Shown here: one piece after another, positions 33,900-41,768 of the stretch | How positions within the stretch are numbered: position 1 is the stretch's first letter | How the letters are laid out: each line of letters opens with the position of its first letter | Assembly (NCBI RefSeq): GCF_043555865.1 | Contig: NZ_JBIGHY010000004.1 | Coordinates: 310,001 to 374,000, forward strand | Length of the DNA: 64,000 bases | Direction of reading: 5' to 3' | Origin: Pelomonas dachongensis | GTDB lineage: Bacteria; Pseudomonadota; Gammaproteobacteria; Burkholderiales; Burkholderiaceae_C | Program-made: the position numbers and the translations under genes | Notes under the pieces: generated by a model | Database searches by the model: none | Told to the model about the DNA's origin: nothing | Seen by the model: only the letters and a program-made list of their open reading frames with translations

Positions 33900-36515
33900 A
33901 TGAGCACCTCCTTCTTCTCCGTCGTGCGCCGCGTTGCACGCTTGTTCGTGCCGCTGCTGGGCGTGGCAGCCCTGCTGCCTGCGCTGGCGGCAGCGCCTGC
34001 CGGCACCGTCATCGGCAACCAGGCCGCGGCCACGTACTCCGATGGCTCGGCCGTCGTGCGCACGGTCACGTCCAACACCGTCGTCACCACGGTGCAGCAG
34101 GTGGCGGCCGTCAGCGTCGTCGCCAGCGGCACCAAGACCATCTCCATTGGCGGCCAGGTGTACTACCCCCACACGCTGACCAACAGCGGCAACGGCACTG
34201 ACAGCTTTGCGCTGAGCGCCACCAACGGCGGCGGCTTCACGTTCGCCGCCACGCTGTTCTATGCCGATGCCAATGGCGACGGCGTGCCCGACAACAACGT
34301 GCCCATCACCAGCACCGGCCAGCTCGCCGCGGGCCAGGCGTTCCGCTTCGTCGTCGCGGGCATCGTGCCGGGTACGGCGGTCGCGGGCGCCAGCAACACG
34401 ATGACGACCACGGCCACCAGCGGCTTCACGCCGGGCACCACGGGCAGCGTCGTCGACCAGACCACCATCACCGCGCAGGCCGTCATCAACGCCACGCAGG
34501 CGCTGGACGTGACCAGCGGCCCGTCGCCGTCCGTCGGCAGCCGCACCCTCACGCTGACTTTCACCAACACCGGTAACACCACGGCCACCAACCTGACGCT
34601 GACCGAACTGATCCCGGCGGGCATGACTTACGTGGCCGGCAGCGCGCGCTGGAGCGGCAGCGGCGCCACTGTGCTGACCGATGCCGACGCGGCCGATGGT
34701 CAGGGCGGCATCGTCTATGACCACAACGTCACCGCCGCCAATCGCGTCACCGCCGTCATCGCGTCCGTCCCCCCGGGCGGCAGCGGCACGCTGAGTTTCC
34801 AGGTCACCGTCAACGCCGGCCTGCCCGCCGGCGCCCACGCCGCCACCGCCGCGACGGCTTCGTTCAGCTACCACGACGGCGCCACCACCGTCCCCGCCAG
34901 CAACACCAACACCGTGCAGTACGTGGTGCTGGGCGCCGCTGTGGTGAGCATGACGGGTGCCACCGTAACGTCCGCGCCGCAGGGCGGCGTCGTGAACTTC
35001 ACCAACACCATCACCAACAACGGCAACGCGACCGACACCTTCGACCTGAGCACCCTCACGTCCACGTTCCCGGCGGGCACGACCTTCCAGTTCTTCCAGG
35101 CCGACGGCGTCACGCCCATCGTCGACCACAACGGCAACGGCATCCCGGACACCGGTCCCGTGCCCGCTGGTGGCGCCGTCAACATCGTCGTGCGCGCCAT
35201 CCTGCCGCCCGACGCCGCCGGCGGCCCCTACGGCGTCGTCGCCAAGGCAACCTCCAGCGCCGACCCGACCAAGTCCGCCTCGGCGCCCAACACGCTCACC
35301 GCCATCACCGCCAGCACGGTGGACCTGACCAACAACGGCTCCGGCGCCGGCGCCCCCGGCTACGGCCCCGGCCCCGAAGCCGTGGCGGTCAGCACGGCAA
35401 CGGTTGCATCCGGCGGCACCGCGCGCATCACGCTGGTCGTGGCCAACGGCGGCAGCGTGGCCGACAGCTTCGCGCTGCGTGCGAGCACCGACGCCACCTT
35501 CGCCACCACCACGCTGCCCAGCGGGTGGACGGTCGTGTTCCGCGACGCCAGCGGCGCCGTGCTGGACAACACCGGTGTCATCAACAGCGGCGCCAACAAG
35601 GCGATCTACGCCGACGTCACCGTGCCCGCCGGCGCCAGCGCGGGGGCCACGCAGCTGTACTTCCGCGCGCAATCGGCCACCACCGGCGCCGGCGACACGC
35701 TTCACAACGCCGTCGCCGTGGGCACCGTGCGCAGCCTCGCGCTGACGCCCAACAACACCGCGCAGCTGACGCCCGGCGGCACCACCGTCTACACGCACAT
35801 GCTGACCAACACCGGCAACGTGAGCGAGGCCGACGGCGTGCTCAGCACGGGCTCGCTCGGCGTCACCGATTCGGCACCCGGCTTCACGTCCGTCATCTAC
35901 TGGGACAAGAACAACGACGGCGTGCTCGACGCCGGTGACCCGGTCATCACGGACCTGTCGCAGCTGGTGGGCGGCACCAACGGTGCCAACACCACGCCCG
36001 GCCTGGCCCCAGGCAAGAGCGCGCGCCTGTTCGTGAAGACTTCGGCGCCGGCCGGCGCCACCAGCGGCGCCACCAACATCACCACGCTGAGCGCTGCACT
36101 GGCTGGCGTCAACGGGGGGGCCGCCGCCCCCATGGCGGCCACCGCCACCGACACCAGCACCGTCATCGTGTCGCAAGTGACGCTGTTCAAGACGCAGGCG
36201 CTGGACGCTGGCTGCGACGGCACGGCCGACACCGCGTTCTCGCCGGTGGCCATCACCAGCGGCGCAGCGCCCGGCGGCTGCATCCGCTACGAGATCACCG
36301 CGACCAACGTCGGCCCGGTGGCCGTGACCAGCCTGGTCGTCAGCGACGCGACGCCGGCCTACACGACCTACAGTGCCACCGTGCCGGCGTCGGCCACGGC
36401 GGGCACCGTCACCGCGCCGGCCGGCGGTGGCCGCGGCACGCTGCAGACCAGCGTGGCCACGCTGGCGCCCGGTGCCAGCGTCGTGCTGCGGTTTGGCGTG
36501 CGCATCGATCCCTGA
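33900..36515 (+). CDS. Large exported DUF11-repeat protein
   Basis: This 871-residue protein starts at ATG 33900, after which a signal peptide (MSTSFFSVVRRVARLFVPLL ... PALAAAPA) is seen; a GTG at 33873 is an alternative. It is built of repeated DUF11/conserved-repeat modules such as LTFTNTGNTTATNLTLTELI, FTNTITNNGNATDTFDLSTL and TTVYTHMLTNTGNVSEADGV, with interspersed DxNxDGxxD calcium-binding-like loops (YADANGDGVPDNN; WDKNNDGVLDAGD). It is rich in Thr, Ala and Gly and has only two or three cysteines. A G7 tract lies near 36114. It looks like a surface or secreted filamentous scaffold. The gene ends at a strong terminator. Confidence 0.85.
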   Translation: MSTSFFSVVRRVARLFVPLLGVAALLPALAAAPAGTVIGNQAAATYSDGSAVVRTVTSNTVVTTVQQVAAVSVVASGTKTISIGGQVYYPHTLTNSGNGTDSFALSATNGGGFTFAATLFYADANGDGVPDNNVPITSTGQLAAGQAFRFVVAGIVPGTAVAGASNTMTTTATSGFTPGTTGSVVDQTTITAQAVINATQALDVTSGPSPSVGSRTLTLTFTNTGNTTATNLTLTELIPAGMTYVAGSARWSGSGATVLTDADAADGQGGIVYDHNVTAANRVTAVIASVPPGGSGTLSFQVTVNAGLPAGAHAATAATASFSYHDGATTVPASNTNTVQYVVLGAAVVSMTGATVTSAPQGGVVNFTNTITNNGNATDTFDLSTLTSTFPAGTTFQFFQADGVTPIVDHNGNGIPDTGPVPAGGAVNIVVRAILPPDAAGGPYGVVAKATSSADPTKSASAPNTLTAITASTVDLTNNGSGAGAPGYGPGPEAVAVSTATVASGGTARITLVVANGGSVADSFALRASTDATFATTTLPSGWTVVFRDASGAVLDNTGVINSGANKAIYADVTVPAGASAGATQLYFRAQSATTGAGDTLHNAVAVGTVRSLALTPNNTAQLTPGGTTVYTHMLTNTGNVSEADGVLSTGSLGVTDSAPGFTSVIYWDKNNDGVLDAGDPVITDLSQLVGGTNGANTTPGLAPGKSARLFVKTSAPAGATSGATNITTLSAALAGVNGGAAAPMAATATDTSTVIVSQVTLFKTQALDAGCDGTADTAFSPVAITSGAAPGGCIRYEITATNVGPVAVTSLVVSDATPAYTTYSATVPASATAGTVTAPAGGGRGTLQTSVATLAPGASVVLRFGVRIDP

Positions 36516-36543
36516 CGACGGCGGTTCTCCCCCTGCGTCCCCT

Positions 36544-36586
36544 CCGCCTGCCGCGGCGCCTTCGGGCCCGCGCCAGGCGGATTTTT
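36544..36586 (+). terminator. Rho-independent terminator between the two DUF11 units
   Basis: A CCGCCTG/CAGGCGG outer stem encloses a GC-rich inner stem with a TTCG loop region, followed by ATTTTT. It lies 28 bp after the stop at 36515 and separates this unit from element B and the 36777 gene. Confidence 0.85.
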
Positions 36587-36623
36587 CGTGGGCGAGCCGG
36601 CATGCGACGCCGCCTGCGGGGGC

Positions 36624-36744
36624 TTGTAGGCAATTTGCTGTCAGCAGGATCACGCATTCCACCGCGCACACGCGGTGCGCTTGCCCGGTTCTGCGATTGC
36701 GGGTCGATTTCTATCCTGCCGGTGCTGGATCGAGCGGCCATCGG
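36624..36744 (+). promoter_or_regulatory. Upstream element B of the DUF11 locus
   Basis: This is the counterpart of element A: TTGTAGGCAAT (36624-36634), GCCCGGTTCT (36683-36692) and TTTCTAT (36708-36714), followed by a leader alignable with A up to GCGGCCATCGG. It lies just downstream of a terminator, so it must drive the 36777-44482 unit. Matching spacing over 121 bp argues for a shared promoter and activator. Confidence 0.55.
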
Positions 36745-36776
36745 GGCTGTGAGAAGACCACACCTCAGACCCACCC

Positions 36777-39700
36777 ATGACCCGCTCCGCCGTCCGTTCA
36801 CTGCTGCGCCACTGCACGCTGTCCGCGTGCCTGGTGCTGGCTCTGTTCACGGCGGTACCCGGCCAAGCTCAGACGCCGGCTCAGGAGCGCATGCTGGTCA
36901 TCAGCGCGCAGGCGTGGATGAGTTACCTGGTGGACCCGAACGGCACGCCCCTTGCGCTGGACTCCAACCGCGTCGAGGCGATGGCCCCGGCCACCGGTGC
37001 GTCGCTGGCTTTCTTCAGCAACGACCGCTATACCGACCCGGCGTGGACCACGCGCCTGGGTCAGCCGATGTTCCCGCGCGTCGTCGCCAGCGCCTGCAAC
37101 CAGGACCCCCTACGGGCAGACACGCTGGCGGTGCGGCTCAGCACCGCCCGCTCCAGCCAGCAGGTCGACGCGGTGGCCGTCGAGACGGCGGCCAACACCG
37201 GCGTCTTCGTCCTGCAGGCGCCGATGGTCAACCGCGGCTGGACCGCCTCGGCGCCCGCCGCGTCGGGCGCGCTGGACGTCATGCCCGGCGACGTCATCCA
37301 GGCCACGGCGCCGGCCTGCAACGGTCAGATGCTGGCCGCCCAGCTGCGCCTCGAAAGCCGAGCCGTCGTGTTCGAGGCGGCCACCGGCCAGCCCATCGCC
37401 GGCGCGCACGTGCGGCTCATCGACGTGACCGGCGAAGGCAACGGCGGCGATGCCGGCGGTGCGGCGGCAGTGTTCGCTCATGACGGCGTGACGCCGATGC
37501 CTGCCGATGCGATGACCGATGGCGAGGGCGGCTACAGCTTCCCGTTCCTGCGCGCCAGCACCTACCGGCTGCTGGTGTTGCCGATGAGCAGCCACAAGTA
37601 CCCGTCCGCGCGCCGCGCCGACCGCTCGGGGGCCGGCATGGCCAGCGCCTATCCGGTGCATGCCTCGGCGTCGTACGGCGGCACGTTCACCGTTAGCGCG
37701 ACGACCGAGAACGAGATCGTCAACCTGCCAATGGATGCGCTGCCGCGGGGCTTGCACGTGCAGGCGATGGCCTCGCGCACCACCGTCGAGGTGGCCGAGA
37801 CGCTGGAGTACGCCGTGGCCGTGAAGAACGTTGGCGTGGTGACCCTGAACGACGTGCGCGTGCAGGAAACGCTGCCGGTGGGCTTCCGCTACGAACCTGG
37901 CAGCGCGCGGCTGGACGGTCAGGCGCTGGCCGACCCGGCCGCCAGCGCCGGTGCGCGCCTCAGCTGGCACGTCGGCACCCCGCTGGCCGCCGACGCCGAG
38001 CGCACGCTGCGCTACCGCGTGCGCGTGGGCACCGGCGCTCTGCAGGGCGATGGGGTCAACCGCGTGCAGGCCTTTGCCCAGGCGCCCGATGCCGTCATCA
38101 GCAACGAGGCGCGCGTGAAGGTCAAGGTCGAGGCCGGCGTGTTTTCCGACCGTGCGCTGGTGATGGGCACGGTCTACGCCGACTGCAACGCCAACGGCGT
38201 GAAGGATGCCGGCGAGCCGGGCGTGCCAGGCGTGCGGCTGTGGCTGGAGGACGGCACCGCCGTCACCACCGACGGCGCCGGGCGCTACAGCGTCTACGGC
38301 CTGAGCCCCCGCACCCACGTGCTGAAGCTGGATGGCGTCACGCTGCCTGCCGGCGCCACGCCGCTGGCCACGTCGCAGCGCCATGCCGGCGACGGCCACA
38401 GCCGCTTCGTCGACCCGCGCGCCGGTGAGCTTCAGCGCGCCGACTTTGCGCTGGGAGGCTGCGGTGATGCGATGACGGCACAGCTGACGGTCCGCCGCCA
38501 GGCTGCGCAGACGCTGGCCGACGAAGGCGCCCGTTCGCTGCGCACCGCGCTGACCATCACCGCTGCCGCCACGCCGGACCTGCGCGCGCTGGCCGCCAGC
38601 GGTCGAATCGGCGACGCCACGCCGGCGGGTGTCGCCTCCACTGCCACGCCGGCCGCCGCCGCGCTGCCCGTCGAAGACGCGGCCGAACACCGCACCTCGC
38701 TGCCGCGTTTCGTCGGCGTGCGCGACGGCCAACTGATGGCCGCTGCCGATGCCACCGTGCGCGTCATCGGTCGGCTTGGCGCCGTGCTGTCGCTGCGCGT
38801 GAACGGCGAGCCGGTCGGCGACGACCGGGTCGGCGAGAAGGCCCAGTCGGCCGACGACCAGACCGAGGCCCGCACCTACGTGGGCCTGCCGCTGCGCGCG
38901 GGTGAGAACCGCCTGGTGCTGCAGGAGCACGACGCCTTCGGCCGCCTGCGCGCCACCAGCGAGTTGACGCTGCGCCAGGCCGGCGCGCTGGCCCGCATCG
39001 TCATCGATGCACCGGCCCGTGCCGACGCCGGTACCACCGTCCCCGTGCGCCTGCGCCTGGAAGACGCGCAAGGCCTGCCGGTCGATGCGCGCCTGCCGGT
39101 CACGCTGGACAGCGCTTCCGGCCGCTGGAACACGCCCGACCTGGACCCGCGCGCGCACGGCGTGCAGGCCTTCGTTGAGGCTGGCTTTGCCGACCTGACC
39201 TGGACCGCGCCCGACGTGCCCGGCGAGGCGCGCCTGCAGGTCGCCAGCGACGGCGTGGCCGCCGAGGCCAAGCTGGCGCTGGTCGCCGCGCTGCGCCCGC
39301 TGATGGCCGTGGGCGTGGTGGATGCTGCGTTCAACCTGCGCCGCCTGAAGGCCGGCCAGGTGCAGGCCGCCGGCAGCGCCGATGGTTTCGAGCAGCAGCT
39401 GCGCGCCTTCGCTGGCGGCAGCAGCAGTGACAACAACAACGCCGCCCGCGCCGCCGTGTTCCTGAAAGGCAAGGTGCGCGGCGATGCGCTGTTGACCGTG
39501 GCCTACGACTCCGACAAGAACACCCGCGAACGCCTGTTCCGCGACATCCAGCCCGACGCGTTCTATCCCGTCTACGGTGACAGTTCCGAGCGCGGCTTCG
39601 ATGCGCAGAGCACCGGCAAGCTCTATGTGCGCATCGACCGCGGCCAGTCGTCGCTGCTGTACGGCGACTTCACGACGCAGGCCGACGACCGCGAGCGCCA

Positions 39701-41768
39701 GCTGGGCGTCTACCAGCGCAGCCTGAACGGCCTGAAGCAGCACTTCCAGGTCGATGGTTTCAGCGCCAACGTCTGGGCCGCGCGCGACACCACGCGCCAG
39801 CAGATCACCGAACTGCGCGCCGACGGCACCTCCGGCCCGTTCACGCTGGGCGCCGGCATGGCCGTCAACAGCGAGAAGGTGGAGATCGTCGTGCGTGACC
39901 GCCACCAGCCTGCGCTGGTTGTGCGCACGACGCCGCAGCAGCGCTTTGCCGACTACGAGATCGACCCCGTCACCGGCCGCCTGCTGCTGCGCACGCCGAT
40001 GCCCAGCGTGGACGCCGACCTGAACCCGGTCTTCATCCGCGTGACCTATGAGGTGGAGCAGGGCGGCTCGGCCTTCTGGGTGGCCGGCGCCGACGCGCTG
40101 TGGCAGGCCAGCGAGGCGCTCGCCGTCGGCGGCGCGCTGGTGCGCGACTGGAACCCGCTGGCAACGATGCAGATGGGCAGCATGAACGCTCGCTACCAGG
40201 TCGCCGACCGCACGGTGCTGAGCGCAGAGGTGGCGAAGATCAAGCGTGGTGACACGGCCGAGGTCGCGGCCCACGATGGTGGCGCCCAGCGCGTGGCGCT
40301 GACGCACGACGGCAAGGACTTCAAGGCCCGCGTGCATGCCGCGCGCAGTGACGTGGGCTTCGATAACCGCGCCGCGCAGATCAACGGCGGCCGCGCCGAG
40401 GCGGGTGCGCAGGGCACGTACATGCTCGACGCGCGCACCCGCGTCAGCGGCGAGGCGCTGCACAGCGCCGACCTGGCCAGCGCTGCGCGCCGCGTGGGCG
40501 TGCTGGTGGGCGTGGAGCGCAGCTTGGAGGGCGGCACCAAGGTGGAGGTCGGCGCCCGCCACGTGCAGCAGCACGGCCAGGCGCCCGGTGCCGGCGCTCA
40601 GGACGCCACCACCACCGTGCGTGCCAGGGCCAGCACCACGTTGCCGGGCCTGCCCACCGCCACCGTGTTCGTCGAAGGCGAGCAGGACGTGCGCGATGCG
40701 AGCAAGCGCCTGCTGGCCGTGGGCGGCGACTACCAGCTGGCCGGGCGCGGTCGCCTGTATGCCCGCCACGAGGTCATCTCGTCGCTGATCGGCCCCTACG
40801 CGCTGGACGCCACGCAGCGCCGCAACACCACAGTGGTCGGCCTGGACATGGGCGCCGGCCTGGGCGGTGGCGAGGGCCGCGTGTTCAGCGAGTACCGCGG
40901 CCGCGAGGCCTTCGCCGGCCGCGAGACCGAGGCCGCCGTGGGCCTGCGCAACCAGTGGCTCGTCACCCCCGGCCTGCGCGTCAATGGCAGCCTGGAGCGC
41001 GTGCAGGCGCTGGCCGGTGCGAAAGGTGAAGGCAAGGGCGAGAACCAGAGCGCAGCCGTGACCGGTGCCGTCGAGTACACCGCCGATCCGCGCTGGAAGG
41101 GCAGCGCCCGCCTGGAGTTGCGTGAGAGCGCTGGCGGCGTGGGCCTGCTGTCCACCTTCGGGCTGGCCGTGAAGCTGGACGAGCAGTGGACGCTGCTGGT
41201 CAAGAACGTGCTGGCCGGCAACCTCGCCCGCGGCAACGCCGCCAACCGCTGGCAGGAGCGCCTGCAGCTGGGCGCCGCCTACCGCGACAGCGCCAACCAG
41301 CTCAACGCTCTGGGCCGCTACGAGTACAAGGACGAGCGCGGCGGCCTGACCGACGCGCACGCGCGCCGCGCCCACATCGTCAGCCTGCACGCCGAACGCC
41401 AGTTCGGCGGCGACATGAACCTCAGCGGCCGTGTTGCCGCCAAGCAGCTGACCGAGCAGGTTGCCGGCGTGCAGACCCGCAGCGTCGCGCAGCTGGCCAG
41501 CGTGCGCTTCACGAAGGACGTCGCCGAGCGCTGGGACGTGGGCTTGAACGTCAGCGTCATGGGTGATGGGCGCCTGCGCAGCCGCCAGACCTCGTTTGGC
41601 GGCGAACTGGGCTACCGCGTGAAGGACAACATGTGGGCGTCGGTCGGCTACAACCTGCGCGGTTTCAAGGACCGCGACCTGACGGGCGACAACGCCACGG
41701 AGCGTGGCGTTTATGTGCGCCTGCGGTTCAAATTCGACGAGCGCGCGCTGTCGCGCCTGGCCTCATGA
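36777..41768 (+). CDS. Giant outer-membrane protein: DUF11 + SdrB + Ig-like domains + C-terminal beta-barrel
   Basis: This 1663-residue protein has a signal peptide (about 1-31). An N-terminal region with a carboxypeptidase-like fold (FEAATGQPIAGAHVRLIDV) is followed by a DUF11 domain (about 325-450, AETLEYAVAVKNVGVVTLND) and an SdrD-B-like domain (about 461-540, GTVYADCNANGVKDAGEPGV). An Ig-like filamin-type domain (about 734-840) follows. From about 930 onward, alternating amphipathic strands (YPVYGDSSERGFDAQ; KLYVRIDRGQSSLLYGDFTT) run to the end (VYVRLRFKFDERALSRLAS), as in an outer-membrane barrel. It probably displays or exports the partner DUF11 proteins. Its stop overlaps the next start. 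Confidence 0.8.
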   Translation: MTRSAVRSLLRHCTLSACLVLALFTAVPGQAQTPAQERMLVISAQAWMSYLVDPNGTPLALDSNRVEAMAPATGASLAFFSNDRYTDPAWTTRLGQPMFPRVVASACNQDPLRADTLAVRLSTARSSQQVDAVAVETAANTGVFVLQAPMVNRGWTASAPAASGALDVMPGDVIQATAPACNGQMLAAQLRLESRAVVFEAATGQPIAGAHVRLIDVTGEGNGGDAGGAAAVFAHDGVTPMPADAMTDGEGGYSFPFLRASTYRLLVLPMSSHKYPSARRADRSGAGMASAYPVHASASYGGTFTVSATTENEIVNLPMDALPRGLHVQAMASRTTVEVAETLEYAVAVKNVGVVTLNDVRVQETLPVGFRYEPGSARLDGQALADPAASAGARLSWHVGTPLAADAERTLRYRVRVGTGALQGDGVNRVQAFAQAPDAVISNEARVKVKVEAGVFSDRALVMGTVYADCNANGVKDAGEPGVPGVRLWLEDGTAVTTDGAGRYSVYGLSPRTHVLKLDGVTLPAGATPLATSQRHAGDGHSRFVDPRAGELQRADFALGGCGDAMTAQLTVRRQAAQTLADEGARSLRTALTITAAATPDLRALAASGRIGDATPAGVASTATPAAAALPVEDAAEHRTSLPRFVGVRDGQLMAAADATVRVIGRLGAVLSLRVNGEPVGDDRVGEKAQSADDQTEARTYVGLPLRAGENRLVLQEHDAFGRLRATSELTLRQAGALARIVIDAPARADAGTTVPVRLRLEDAQGLPVDARLPVTLDSASGRWNTPDLDPRAHGVQAFVEAGFADLTWTAPDVPGEARLQVASDGVAAEAKLALVAALRPLMAVGVVDAAFNLRRLKAGQVQAAGSADGFEQQLRAFAGGSSSDNNNAARAAVFLKGKVRGDALLTVAYDSDKNTRERLFRDIQPDAFYPVYGDSSERGFDAQSTGKLYVRIDRGQSSLLYGDFTTQADDRERQLGVYQRSLNGLKQHFQVDGFSANVWAARDTTRQQITELRADGTSGPFTLGAGMAVNSEKVEIVVRDRHQPALVVRTTPQQRFADYEIDPVTGRLLLRTPMPSVDADLNPVFIRVTYEVEQGGSAFWVAGADALWQASEALAVGGALVRDWNPLATMQMGSMNARYQVADRTVLSAEVAKIKRGDTAEVAAHDGGAQRVALTHDGKDFKARVHAARSDVGFDNRAAQINGGRAEAGAQGTYMLDARTRVSGEALHSADLASAARRVGVLVGVERSLEGGTKVEVGARHVQQHGQAPGAGAQDATTTVRARASTTLPGLPTATVFVEGEQDVRDASKRLLAVGGDYQLAGRGRLYARHEVISSLIGPYALDATQRRNTTVVGLDMGAGLGGGEGRVFSEYRGREAFAGRETEAAVGLRNQWLVTPGLRVNGSLERVQALAGAKGEGKGENQSAAVTGAVEYTADPRWKGSARLELRESAGGVGLLSTFGLAVKLDEQWTLLVKNVLAGNLARGNAANRWQERLQLGAAYRDSANQLNALGRYEYKDERGGLTDAHARRAHIVSLHAERQFGGDMNLSGRVAAKQLTEQVAGVQTRSVAQLASVRFTKDVAERWDVGLNVSVMGDGRLRSRQTSFGGELGYRVKDNMWASVGYNLRGFKDRDLTGDNATERGVYVRLRFKFDERALSRLAS

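Noticed and set aside
37110..41390. Minus-strand open frame of more than 1400 codons opposite the barrel protein
   Set aside because: Composition is His/Arg/Val-rich with no domain, and the plus strand has a signal peptide and clear domains, so it is an antisense shadow.
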